DNA of 64,000 nt from Muribaculaceae bacterium (GTDB lineage: Bacteria; Bacteroidota; Bacteroidia; Bacteroidales; Muribaculaceae): contig JAFQZK010000018.1 in the NCBI GenBank assembly GCA_017405965.1, forward strand, positions 16,891 through 80,890, written 5' to 3'. The position numbers and the translations under genes are program-made. The notes beneath the pieces were generated by a model. The model saw only the letters and a list, made by a program, of their open reading frames with translations, made no database searches and was not told the origin of the DNA. This document shows positions 8,706-16,655 of this stretch, in pieces. Position 1 is the stretch's first letter. Each line of letters opens with the position of its first letter.

Positions 8706-8755
8706 CATTATCGTATCTCGTGACATTAAATTGTTCAACTATACATTTGATGTCG

Positions 8756-8763
8756 CAAAAATA
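8756..8763 (-). promoter_or_regulatory. -7 box for the nuclease-mnmE operon
   Basis: Minus-strand TATTTTTG followed by CGACATC, about 50 bp before the nuclease start; good TAnnTTTG match. Confidence 0.55.
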
Positions 8764-8915
8764 CACAAAAAACATGTAAATCACATGCCCAAAAGTTAAA
8801 AACGGCCATGATGACTGGAATTTCAAAAAAAAGAAGTAATTTAGGGGACTTAATACGAGGATGATGGCCGTGAGGCGGTTATCACCAGACAAGGAATAAT
8901 CAAAAAAGATTGACT

Positions 8916-9680
8916 ATGAACAGACGAGAGATGATCAAGATGACAGGCACGGCAGCAGTGGGTGCCGCTGTGCTGGGGCTGGCAACCGACGCCAATGCCC
9001 AACCCGGCAGTGACCACAATGCAAATCCCCGCCGCCGGCTCAAGGTGCTCGCCATCGGCGCCCACCCCGACGATCCCGAGACTTGCTGCGGCGGCACAAT
9101 GTGCCTGTTCACAGATGCGGGCCACGAGGTGGTGTGCGTATATCTCACGCGCGGCGAAGCCGGCATCGCGGGCAAGAGCCACAGCGAGGCGGCCGCCATC
9201 CGCGTCGTCGAGAGCGAGAATGCCTGTAAAGTGACCGGCGCACGCCACATCTTCATGAGTCAGGTGGACGGCAATACCGAGGTGAACTTGGAACGCTACA
9301 AGGAGATGCGCGAACTCATCGACCGCGAGAATCCCGACATCGTGATGACCCACTGGCCCATCGATGCCCATCGCGACCACGCCGCTTGCGGCATGCTGGT
9401 GCTCGATGCCTGGCGACGGCTGGACCGCCGTTTCAAGCTGTACTACTTCGAGGCCATGTCAGGCGAACAGAGCCAGATGTTCCATCCCACACACTGGGTC
9501 AACATCGAGTCGGTGCTCGAACGCAAACACGAGGCCTGCAACTGCCACGTGAGCCAGCACATGGACGACCTCTACGACGGCTGGCACACCAAGATGGAAC
9601 TGTTCCGCGGCATTGAGAGCCGCTGCGGCGCCGCCGAAGCCTTCGCCCTGCACAGCGAACCGCTGCCCATCTTGCCGTAA
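8916..9680 (+). CDS. PIG-L (LmbE-like) deacetylase with twin-arginine signal
   Basis: A 254-residue protein. The N-terminus MNRREMIKMTGTAAVGAAVL is a twin-arginine-type signal ending near ANAQ, so export in folded form is likely. GAHPDDPET is the zinc-binding HPDD motif and DAHRDHAACG supplies the second His; these typify PIG-L enzymes that deacetylate N-acetylglucosamine-type substrates. The large C-terminal carbohydrate-binding part seen in some homologues is absent. ATG 8916 was chosen over a TTG at 8910. It stands alone, convergent with the FAD/Fe-S gene. The exact substrate is unknown. Confidence 0.87.
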   Translation: MNRREMIKMTGTAAVGAAVLGLATDANAQPGSDHNANPRRRLKVLAIGAHPDDPETCCGGTMCLFTDAGHEVVCVYLTRGEAGIAGKSHSEAAAIRVVESENACKVTGARHIFMSQVDGNTEVNLERYKEMRELIDRENPDIVMTHWPIDAHRDHAACGMLVLDAWRRLDRRFKLYYFEAMSGEQSQMFHPTHWVNIESVLERKHEACNCHVSQHMDDLYDGWHTKMELFRGIESRCGAAEAFALHSEPLPILP

Positions 9681-9711
9681 CCCGGCCGCTGCCCCCTTCG
9701 GAGGCTGAACA

Positions 9712-9755
9712 AGAAATGCCCATAATTCGATTCGACTTGAATTATGGGCATTTCT
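9712..9755. terminator. Bidirectional terminator, 17-bp perfect stem
   Basis: AGAAATGCCCATAATTC (9712-9728) and its exact complement GAATTATGGGCATTTCT (9739-9755) flank a 10-nt loop between convergent genes. Position and stem quality support a shared terminator. Confidence 0.85.
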
Positions 9756-9771
9756 CATCTCTTGAAAAAAA

Positions 9772-12747
9772 TCATTTCGGTCGGGTGACCTCGTTGACCA
9801 GATAGACGATGCTCTGGTAAGGAATGCCGCCGTTGGACTCCAGACCCACCTCGCAGGTGCGGCTGTTGCTGTAACCCATCTCGATGCGGTTATCCTCTAA
9901 TTGCTTGCGCAGTTTGCGCAGGGCCCAACGGTTGACTTCGGGATGCGTCCAACCACGGTCGCCGGCAAAGCCGCAGCAGCCGACGCCCTCGGGCAGGAAA
10001 ACGTTGTTGCTGCACAGGTGCGCCAACTGAGTCATCTTGTCCACCAACCCCATCTCGCGCGTTGAACAGGTGAAGTGCAGGGCGATGTGACGGTCGGTAG
10101 GCGTGAATTCCAAGCGGTCACGCAGGTATTCCCAAATGAACTCAACGGGCTCGTACAACTGCATGCGCTTGATGCACTTGCGCAGGCGATGCAGACAGGG
10201 ACTCTGGTCGCACATCACGGGATACTTGCCCTGCTCACTGGCCAGCCACAAGGCCTCGTCAAGCTCAGCGGTCTTCTGGTCGGCAATATCAAGCATACCC
10301 TTGGACTCCCAAATCGTGCCACAGCACATCTTTTCAAGCCCCTCGGGGAAGATGACCTCGTAGCCAGCCTTGCGGCACAGCTGCACCATCTCATCGACGA
10401 GCGTGTTCTTTACGGGCGAGCCTTTTGACAGGCCCATCGTCTGGTTGATGCACGAGGGGAAATAGACCACCTTGTCCGCAACATCAACACGCGTTTCCAT
10501 TGCACGAGGCTGACGGGCTTTACCAGGCATGGAAGGTGTCCACAGGGGCAACCCCGCCTTGTGCATGGCACCAGCGACGCCCTTCATCGCCGATGTGCCA
10601 AGGACATTATGCCCCAGGCGTGCCACATCAAGCGTGAAGCGCAAGCCACTCTTGATGCCTGCAAAATGCCGTGCGGCAAAGTCGCCTTCTTTGTAACCCA
10701 TGCTGCCGTGTGGCAAAGCCTCCTGGCGCACAAGATGCGTCAGGTCGGCGACATTGATTTTCATCGGGCAGGACGTGGCGCACAGGCCGTCGCCCGCGCA
10801 CGTCTGGTCACCCTGATAACGGTATTGCTTGACGAGTGTCGCCAATCGTTTGGGGTCGCTGCCCGTTTCTCGCAGATGGGATATCTCTCGCTGGATGACA
10901 ATGCGCTGGCGCGACGACAGCGTCAAGCCGCAAGTCAGGCAATTCACCTCGCAGAAGCCGCACTCGATGCACTTGTTGGCCTTGAGAACCCCCTCAATCG
11001 TCTCGCGCGTACTATCGTGAGGATCCTCTGTAGGGCCTCGCCTTGGCATGGCCGCTTGCAGCCCTCGCATCTTCAGTTCGGGCAGGGGCTTGAAGTGCTT
11101 GATGAAACACTCGGGGTCGTCGTTGAAGATAACACCGGGGTTGAGCAGATAGTGAGGGTCAAAAAACTCTTTCAACTCACGCATAGCGGCAAAGGCCTCC
11201 TCGCCCCACTCATACTTGACAAAGGGCGCCATGTTACGGCCCGTGCCGTGCTCGGCCTTCAACGAGCCGTCATACTCCTCGACCACCAGGCGCGCCACAT
11301 CGCGCATCATCGCGGCATAGCGCTGCACCTCGCTCTCGTCGCTGAAGAGTTGGTTGATGATGAAGTGGTAATTGCCCTCGAAGGCGTGGCCATAGATACA
11401 GGCATCCCGATAGCCGTGGTCGGCAATCAGTTTCTGCAACTTGACGGTGGCTTCGGGCAGGTCCTCGACGGCAAAAGCCACGTCCTCGATGAGGCACGAG
11501 GTGCCCACTGGACGCGCACCGCCCACGCTGGGGAAAATACCCGAGCGGATGGCCCAGTACTTGCCATAGACGGCCGGGTCGGTAGTGAACTCGACAGGAA
11601 TATAGGTCTTGAACTGCGACAGGCAATTGGTAATGGCGTCGATGCGATGCTGCAGATCATCGGGCATCATGGCTTTGGTCTCGGTGAGGATGGCCGTGAG
11701 GTTGTGATAGTCGCCAGGCTCGACACCTGGAATCTTGCCGGCATCCACATCCTGCTTGTATTGCAGATAGACAGGGTCTTCGACCGATGCCAGTGACAAG
11801 TAGTCGAGCATCTCGGCGCTCTTGACCATCAGGTTCTCCTCGCTCATGGCGATGTCGTCATCGCTGGAGTGCAACTGTTTGAGGGCGACCACCGCCTCGC
11901 AACTCTCCTTCATCGTGAAGAAATACAGCATCGCCGAGGCCTTGCAGGGATAGTCGTGCAGTGTGCGCATCGTCACCTGGCTGATGAAGGCAAGCGTGCC
12001 CTCGCTGCCCACGACGCAGTGGGCGATGATATCGAACGGATCGTCGTAGGCGATGAAGGGTCGCAGATTCAGGCCCGTGACGTTCTTGATGCTGTATTTC
12101 TTGCGGATGCGGTCGGCCAGCGGTTGATTCTTGCGGATGCGGTCACGCAACGCCTCGATTTTTGCAATAAACTCGGGATGGGATTTTTTGAAGGCCTCGC
12201 GGCTTACCGCGTCGCCCGTGTCGAGCACGGTGCCGTCGGGCAGCAGCAGACGCGCCGACAGGAGCATGCGGTCGCTGTTGGCGTGGGTGCCGCAGTTCAT
12301 GCCCGAGGCGTTGTTGGCGACGATTCCGCCCACCATCGCCGAGCCGATGCTGGCAGGATCAGGCGGGAAAACGCGTCCCAACGGTTTCAGGATCTGGTTC
12401 ACCCTCGCACCCACGATACCGGGCTGCAGGGTGATGCTCTCGGCATCCGCCGAGACACGATAATCCTCCCAGTTCTTTCCGGCGACAATGAGGATGCTGT
12501 CGCTCACGCTTTGACCCGAGAGCGACGTGCCAGCCGCACGGAAGGTGAACGGCAGGCCGTACCTGTTGGCCACTTTGATAATCGTTGAAACTTCGCTTTC
12601 ATCCTTGGCGCGGATGACCACCCGCGGCGTCAAGCGGTAAAAACTCGCGTCGGTACCCCAAGCCAGTGTCCGCAACTCGTCGGTGTAAACCCTTTCGGCG
12701 GGCAATACCGCCTTCATCTCCTTCAAAAATCCGCTATAGTCCTTCAT
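9772..12747 (-). CDS. FAD-linked oxidase fused to Fe-S/CCG domains (D-lactate dehydrogenase-like)
   Basis: A 991-residue fusion. An FAD-binding PCMH domain (about 30-210; FTFRAAGTSLSGQS and GGIVANNASGMNCG) is followed by the FAD-oxidase C domain, an Fe-S part with CIECGFCEVNC and CAGDGLCATSCP cysteines (about 590-690), and two CCG modules (CCGTIWESKG and GCCGFAGDRG). This GlpC/LutA-type fusion oxidises a 2-hydroxy acid, usually D-lactate, passing electrons to the membrane pool; glycolate or 2-hydroxyglutarate are alternatives. I start at ATG 12747, since the extra N-terminus of the longer frame overlaps the promoter. A short repeat encoding MPRRGPT sits in the linker near residue 567. Confidence 0.88.
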   Translation of the reverse strand: MKDYSGFLKEMKAVLPAERVYTDELRTLAWGTDASFYRLTPRVVIRAKDESEVSTIIKVANRYGLPFTFRAAGTSLSGQSVSDSILIVAGKNWEDYRVSADAESITLQPGIVGARVNQILKPLGRVFPPDPASIGSAMVGGIVANNASGMNCGTHANSDRMLLSARLLLPDGTVLDTGDAVSREAFKKSHPEFIAKIEALRDRIRKNQPLADRIRKKYSIKNVTGLNLRPFIAYDDPFDIIAHCVVGSEGTLAFISQVTMRTLHDYPCKASAMLYFFTMKESCEAVVALKQLHSSDDDIAMSEENLMVKSAEMLDYLSLASVEDPVYLQYKQDVDAGKIPGVEPGDYHNLTAILTETKAMMPDDLQHRIDAITNCLSQFKTYIPVEFTTDPAVYGKYWAIRSGIFPSVGGARPVGTSCLIEDVAFAVEDLPEATVKLQKLIADHGYRDACIYGHAFEGNYHFIINQLFSDESEVQRYAAMMRDVARLVVEEYDGSLKAEHGTGRNMAPFVKYEWGEEAFAAMRELKEFFDPHYLLNPGVIFNDDPECFIKHFKPLPELKMRGLQAAMPRRGPTEDPHDSTRETIEGVLKANKCIECGFCEVNCLTCGLTLSSRQRIVIQREISHLRETGSDPKRLATLVKQYRYQGDQTCAGDGLCATSCPMKINVADLTHLVRQEALPHGSMGYKEGDFAARHFAGIKSGLRFTLDVARLGHNVLGTSAMKGVAGAMHKAGLPLWTPSMPGKARQPRAMETRVDVADKVVYFPSCINQTMGLSKGSPVKNTLVDEMVQLCRKAGYEVIFPEGLEKMCCGTIWESKGMLDIADQKTAELDEALWLASEQGKYPVMCDQSPCLHRLRKCIKRMQLYEPVEFIWEYLRDRLEFTPTDRHIALHFTCSTREMGLVDKMTQLAHLCSNNVFLPEGVGCCGFAGDRGWTHPEVNRWALRKLRKQLEDNRIEMGYSNSRTCEVGLESNGGIPYQSIVYLVNEVTRPK
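11029..11054. repeat. Short dispersed repeat, coding copy
   Basis: TGTAGGGCCTCGCCTTGG at 11029-11046, then CA and TGGCCG to 11054. The same 26-bp pattern (18 identical, 2 variable, 6 identical) recurs at 13185-13210. Here it lies within the FAD/Fe-S gene, in the linker between the FAD-oxidase and ferredoxin parts, and encodes the stretch AMPRRGPT. Confidence 0.7.
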
Positions 12748-12771
12748 ATCTCTTGCAATTGATATCACCCT

Positions 12772-12779
12772 CAAAGATA
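12772..12779 (-). promoter_or_regulatory. -7 box for FAD/Fe-S oxidoreductase
   Basis: Minus-strand TATCTTTG 25 bp upstream of ATG 12747; supports the shorter N-terminus. Confidence 0.6.
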
Positions 12780-12860
12780 ACACTTTTATCTTTTATCCAA
12801 GTCAAAAAAAAGAAAAACATTTCTGCCGGGTGTCATCCTCGAGCAGAAATGCCGTTTTAT

Positions 12861-13172
12861 TCATTCCCCACCAGAATAGTACTCCACCTTGAAACTGGCG
12901 GTAAGGTTGAGTTCATCGCCCCATGAGTCACGGTAGATGATGGGGACGTCGCGATAGGCTTCGGGTATCTTAAGAACCTCGATTTTGCCCCATCGCGGCG
13001 TGCCGTAGTCGAACGACTTGCCCGAAAGAATCAAGGTATTGTCGGCATAGTCATACTCGTAAAAGCCACCGCCCAGGCACTGCTCATGAGGCATGAGCAG
13101 ATCACGATGCAAGGTCACCATGCCCAAGCGCAGGTGACCACCACTGGTGATGATGAATTTAGGATGTTGCAT
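12861..13172 (-). CDS. Conserved hypothetical protein, 103 residues
   Basis: A small protein starting MQHPKFIITSGGHLRLGMV at 13172. No signal peptide or membrane segment is visible; it is rich in aromatic and charged residues and has a Gly-rich centre. I recognise the opening as typical of a small uncharacterised Bacteroidales protein but cannot assign a function. It lies 52 bp downstream of the third CotH gene on the same strand, so it may be the last gene of that operon. The longer frame to 13346 would run back into the CotH gene and is unlikely. The upstream gap holds the dispersed repeat. Confidence 0.6.
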   Translation of the reverse strand: MQHPKFIITSGGHLRLGMVTLHRDLLMPHEQCLGGGFYEYDYADNTLILSGKSFDYGTPRWGKIEVLKIPEAYRDVPIIYRDSWGDELNLTASFKVEYYSGGE

Positions 13173-13184
13173 GACCAGATGCTG

Positions 13185-13210
13185 TGTAGGGCCTCGCCTT
13201 GGAGTGGCCG
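13185..13210. repeat. Short dispersed repeat, intergenic copy
   Basis: TGTAGGGCCTCGCCTTGG (13185-13202), then AG and TGGCCG, matching 11029-11054. It occupies half of the gap between the CotH gene stop (13225) and the next start (13172). Confidence 0.7.
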
Positions 13211-13224
13211 GTTCTAAATGCAAC

Positions 13225-14850
13225 CTATTGATTAAAAATGATGTCGAGCACGGCCGCGATGTCGCCCAAGGTGATCTCACCGTCCTCGTTGACATCGGCC
13301 CGAGCCATCGTCTCTTCATCCACTTTTCCTCCCAGGATGATGTCAATCAAGAGGTTGATATCGGCGATATTGACCTGATAATCGGCATTCACGTCACCCT
13401 TGGGGATAACGGGGGGAGGTGGGGGCGGCAACGGAGGCGCCTCATAGCCCAGTTGCTCGTCCATCCAGGCGATGCGCGTGGTGAGCCAGTCCTTCAAGAA
13501 AGCAATCTCGTCGGCATAATCGGTGGACACATAGTAGTTGGGCCATACCCATACGCCCCATCGCGGCCAGGCCTTACTGTTGCGATCCACGGCGCCACAG
13601 CAGGTGACCACGTTAGCCAGCGAGTCGATGGTGGCCATGATGCGGTCCTCACGCACATTGGCCCCGCGCCACTCGGCCCAGCGCTCCTTGCGCAACTTGA
13701 GGTATGCATTGTCGCACCTGAGTTTGTACCACCAGAAGGGTATCATGTAATCACCGTTGGCGTAGAGCGTGGGGTTTGACCTATAAACCCAGGTATTGGT
13801 CTTGTAACCCTGGTTGTGCCTGGCGTTGCCGAAGGCCAGATTCAAGTCCCAGACCACCATCTTGAAGCGCGGGTCAATGCTGTCGCGGCGCTTGTAGAAC
13901 TTACCGCTCAAGCGATAAGCATCCACATTGTGACTTATCTCCATCACCAGCTGATAGTCGAGAAACGACATCACGTCGATGTACTTGCGGTAACCTTCCT
14001 CGGGGTCCTTGAAATTGTCCGAGGCAAAGGCATCCTCCATCTGGTCGATGGCGGCATTGATGTAATTGATCTGCGGCCAAGTCATGTCCTCATAGTCGGG
14101 CGACTTGTACTGGTGAATGATGTATTTATCGGTATAGAACTTACCGTTATTGTCCACGGGTGAATACTTCGAGAGGTGGTACATGCCCTCGTTCATGCCC
14201 ACTTCCAGCAGGTAACCGCCAGTGAGGGCATCGCCCTCCTCGCCGGGATCGTCGAGGTTCAGGCGGTGCTTGCCCTTGGAAACCACCTCGCACATGATGT
14301 AAACGCCATAATAGACACCGTCGAGGTACACCTCGCAGAAGCGCCCCTGCGGCGTGTATTCCATCCACGGACGAGCGATTTCAAAGCCCAGCAAGTCGCG
14401 TATCATGCTGCGGTCGGAATAGGGAGCCAGCAAGGCCCAGTTGTTGTCCTTGCCCATGCCCAGGATATCCACTTTCTTCTTGTCGTCACTCTCCTCCAGG
14501 GGATGACTCAGCGTGCGGAACGAATAGGCTTTCTTGTCGCTCAGACGATAGGTTGAGTTGCCGCGGTAGCGCAATGCGATATAACCCTCGTAGTCGATAT
14601 GCTGGCCTGGATGGGCCACCGTATCGCCATAATTGAGTTGGCCGTCACCATTGTGGATGACTTTCATGCGGGCACCGATGCGACTGCGGCGCTGAATCGT
14701 CGCCCCGTCCACTTCAATCCACACGATGGGCAGGTTGGTCGAGTCGATGACCACCGTCTTGTCGTCGGGCGGGAAGTTTTCAGCGTTCTGCGCTTGCGAC
14801 AGCGGGCACAGCGACAACATCAATACCAGTAATATGAATAATCTCTTCAT
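13225..14850 (-). CDS. CotH kinase family protein with dockerin-type repeats (copy A)
   Basis: A 541-residue secreted protein: signal peptide (MKRLFILLVLMLSLCPLSQA), a CotH domain (about 30-460; RYRGNSTY, NNWALLAPYSDRSM, GRFCEVYLDGVYYGVY, VVWDLNLAFGN), a Pro-rich linker (PPLPPPPPPVIP) and two dockerin-like Asp loops (GDVNADYQVN and ADVNEDGEIT). CotH proteins are atypical kinases first known from Bacillus spore coats; here sporulation is not expected and extracellular targets are likely. The Asp loops suggest calcium-stabilised attachment. It is last of three tandem paralogues and shares a nearly identical stretch of about 110 bp with copy B (14221-14330 versus 15963-16072). Confidence 0.85.
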   Translation of the reverse strand: MKRLFILLVLMLSLCPLSQAQNAENFPPDDKTVVIDSTNLPIVWIEVDGATIQRRSRIGARMKVIHNGDGQLNYGDTVAHPGQHIDYEGYIALRYRGNSTYRLSDKKAYSFRTLSHPLEESDDKKKVDILGMGKDNNWALLAPYSDRSMIRDLLGFEIARPWMEYTPQGRFCEVYLDGVYYGVYIMCEVVSKGKHRLNLDDPGEEGDALTGGYLLEVGMNEGMYHLSKYSPVDNNGKFYTDKYIIHQYKSPDYEDMTWPQINYINAAIDQMEDAFASDNFKDPEEGYRKYIDVMSFLDYQLVMEISHNVDAYRLSGKFYKRRDSIDPRFKMVVWDLNLAFGNARHNQGYKTNTWVYRSNPTLYANGDYMIPFWWYKLRCDNAYLKLRKERWAEWRGANVREDRIMATIDSLANVVTCCGAVDRNSKAWPRWGVWVWPNYYVSTDYADEIAFLKDWLTTRIAWMDEQLGYEAPPLPPPPPPVIPKGDVNADYQVNIADINLLIDIILGGKVDEETMARADVNEDGEITLGDIAAVLDIIFNQ

Positions 14851-14882
14851 GATGAATTCTCAGTCAATTTGCATTGAGAGTG

Positions 14883-14890
14883 CGAAATTA
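14883..14890 (-). promoter_or_regulatory. Weak -7-like box before CotH copy A
   Basis: Minus-strand TAATTTCG, one mismatch from TAnnTTTG, overlapping the edge of the hairpin at 14888-14929. Confidence 0.3.
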
Positions 14891-14929
14891 GGCACAAAAA
14901 ATGAAATATCAATCATTTTTTGCGCCTAA
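14888..14929. terminator. Hairpin between CotH copies B and A
   Basis: TTAGGCACAAAAAATGA (14888-14904) and TCATTTTTTGCGCCTAA (14913-14929) pair over 17 positions with one G-T wobble, around an 8-nt loop. It probably terminates copy B transcripts and could also act on the promoter of copy A, which it touches. Confidence 0.7.
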
Positions 14930-14976
14930 AAAATCTATAACTCTAATAATTACTGATTTGATTGAAGCCCAACGGC

Positions 14977-16593
14977 TCATTCATCGAGCCAATGTCCAGT
15001 CATGAGAAAATTGATGAGAGCCGTGGCATCGCCGATGTTGACCGAGCCGTCCTGGGTACAATCGGCTGCATCGAGGTCAATGCCCGTGGGGTCCTCGGTT
15101 AGCAGATAGGTGATGAGCAACGTCACATCACTCACACTCACCTCGCCATCGCTGTTCACGTCGCCGCGCACACGAATTACCGGATGATAGCCCAGTTGCT
15201 CGTCCATCCAGGCGATGCGGTTACTGAGCCACCGCTTGAGGTAGGCAATCTCGTCGGCATAGTCGGTAGAAACGTAGTAGTTGGGCCACAACCATTCGTC
15301 CCATCGCGGCCATGCCTGGCTGTTGCGGTCAACAGCGCCGCAGCAAGTCACCTCGTTAACCAGCGAGTCAACGGTGGCCATGATGCGGTCCTCGTGCACA
15401 TTGGTCTTGCGCCACTCGCCCCAACGTTCCTTGCGCAGGTTGGTATACCATGGATCCTTATCAAGCCTGTACCACCAGAAGGGTATCATGTAATCACCGT
15501 GCCTGTACAGGACACTATTCAGTCGATAAACCCATGTGGTGGTCAAGTAACCCTCGTTGTGTCTGGCGTTGCCGAAGGCCAGATTCAAGTCCCACACCGC
15601 CATCTTGAAGCGGGAATCCTTGCTGTCGCGATGCTTGTAAAACTTGCCGCTCAAGCGATAGGCGTCCACGTTGTGGCTTAACTCCATCACCAGCTGATAG
15701 TCGAGGAACGACATCACGTCGATGTACTTGCGATAGCCTGTATCGGGATCGCGGTATTTCTTTGAGGCAAACACATCCTCCATCTGGTCAATGGCACCGG
15801 TAATGTAGTTGATTTGGGCCTCGGTCATGTCCTCATAGTCGGGCGACTTGTATTGATAACAGATCTGCTTGTCTTCGTAATAATAACCGTTGTTGGACAC
15901 GGGCGGGTACTTGGAGACATAATGCGGCTCATCTTCAGCACCCACTTCCATCAGGTAACCGCCAGTGAGGGCATCGCCCTCCTCGCCGGGATCGTCGAGG
16001 TTCAGGCGGCCTTTGCCCTTGGAAACCACCTCGCACATGATGTAAACGCCATAATAGACACCGTCGAGGTACACTTCACAAAAGCGACCTTGAGGCGTAT
16101 ATTCCATCCACGGTCGAGCGATTTCAAAGCCCAGCAAGTCGCGTATCATGCTACGGTCGGAATAGGGAGCCAGCAATGCCCAGTTGTTGTCCTTGGGCAT
16201 GCCCAGGATGGACACCTTCTTCTTGTCGTCACTCTCCTCAAGCGGATGACTCAACGTGCGGAACGAATAGGGTTTCTTATCGCCCAACGTGTAGGTCGTG
16301 TTACCGCGATAGCGCAGCGCGATGTAGCCCTCGTAGTCGATATGCTGGCCGGGGTGAGCCACCGTATCCCCGTAATTGAGCTGTCCCTTGCCGTTATGGA
16401 TGACCTTCATGCGAGCGCCGACGCGCTCCACACGGTCGATCGTCGCCCCATTCACTTCAATCCACACGATGGGCAGATTGGTCGAGTCGATGACCACCGT
16501 CGTGTCGTCGGGCGGATAATTGGCCGGATCCTGGGCTTGGGCCGAAAAAGTGCCCATCAGCAGCACCAACAATAATATCAATCGGCTTTTCAT
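14977..16593 (-). CDS. CotH kinase family protein with dockerin-type repeats (copy B)
   Basis: A 538-residue paralogue with signal peptide (MKSRLILLLVLLMGTFSAQA), the same CotH core (RYRGNTTY, GRFCEVYLDGVYYGVY, AVWDLNLAFGN) and a C-terminal dockerin-like pair, GDVNSDGEVSVSDVT and AADCTQDGSVNIGDAT. It lacks the Pro linker of copy A. Near-identity to copy A through the central catalytic region, set against greater difference at the ends, suggests a recent duplication or gene conversion. No kinase activity can be shown from sequence alone; the Asp of WDLNLAFGN is the best candidate metal ligand. It lies 62 bp downstream of copy C, probably in one transcript. Confidence 0.85.
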   Translation of the reverse strand: MKSRLILLLVLLMGTFSAQAQDPANYPPDDTTVVIDSTNLPIVWIEVNGATIDRVERVGARMKVIHNGKGQLNYGDTVAHPGQHIDYEGYIALRYRGNTTYTLGDKKPYSFRTLSHPLEESDDKKKVSILGMPKDNNWALLAPYSDRSMIRDLLGFEIARPWMEYTPQGRFCEVYLDGVYYGVYIMCEVVSKGKGRLNLDDPGEEGDALTGGYLMEVGAEDEPHYVSKYPPVSNNGYYYEDKQICYQYKSPDYEDMTEAQINYITGAIDQMEDVFASKKYRDPDTGYRKYIDVMSFLDYQLVMELSHNVDAYRLSGKFYKHRDSKDSRFKMAVWDLNLAFGNARHNEGYLTTTWVYRLNSVLYRHGDYMIPFWWYRLDKDPWYTNLRKERWGEWRKTNVHEDRIMATVDSLVNEVTCCGAVDRNSQAWPRWDEWLWPNYYVSTDYADEIAYLKRWLSNRIAWMDEQLGYHPVIRVRGDVNSDGEVSVSDVTLLITYLLTEDPTGIDLDAADCTQDGSVNIGDATALINFLMTGHWLDE

Positions 16594-16655
16594 TGTTCCT
16601 GAATTATATTTTCAAAAAATAGTTAGTTACTGATACTTTCTTCTCGGTTGACGAA

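Noticed and set aside
7767-8723. 318-codon plus-strand ORF
   Set aside because: Shadow of the secreted nuclease gene, rich in His, Leu and Val without any domain.
10561-11796. 411-codon plus-strand ORF
   Set aside because: Lies wholly antisense to the FAD/Fe-S oxidoreductase, whose frame has clear domains.
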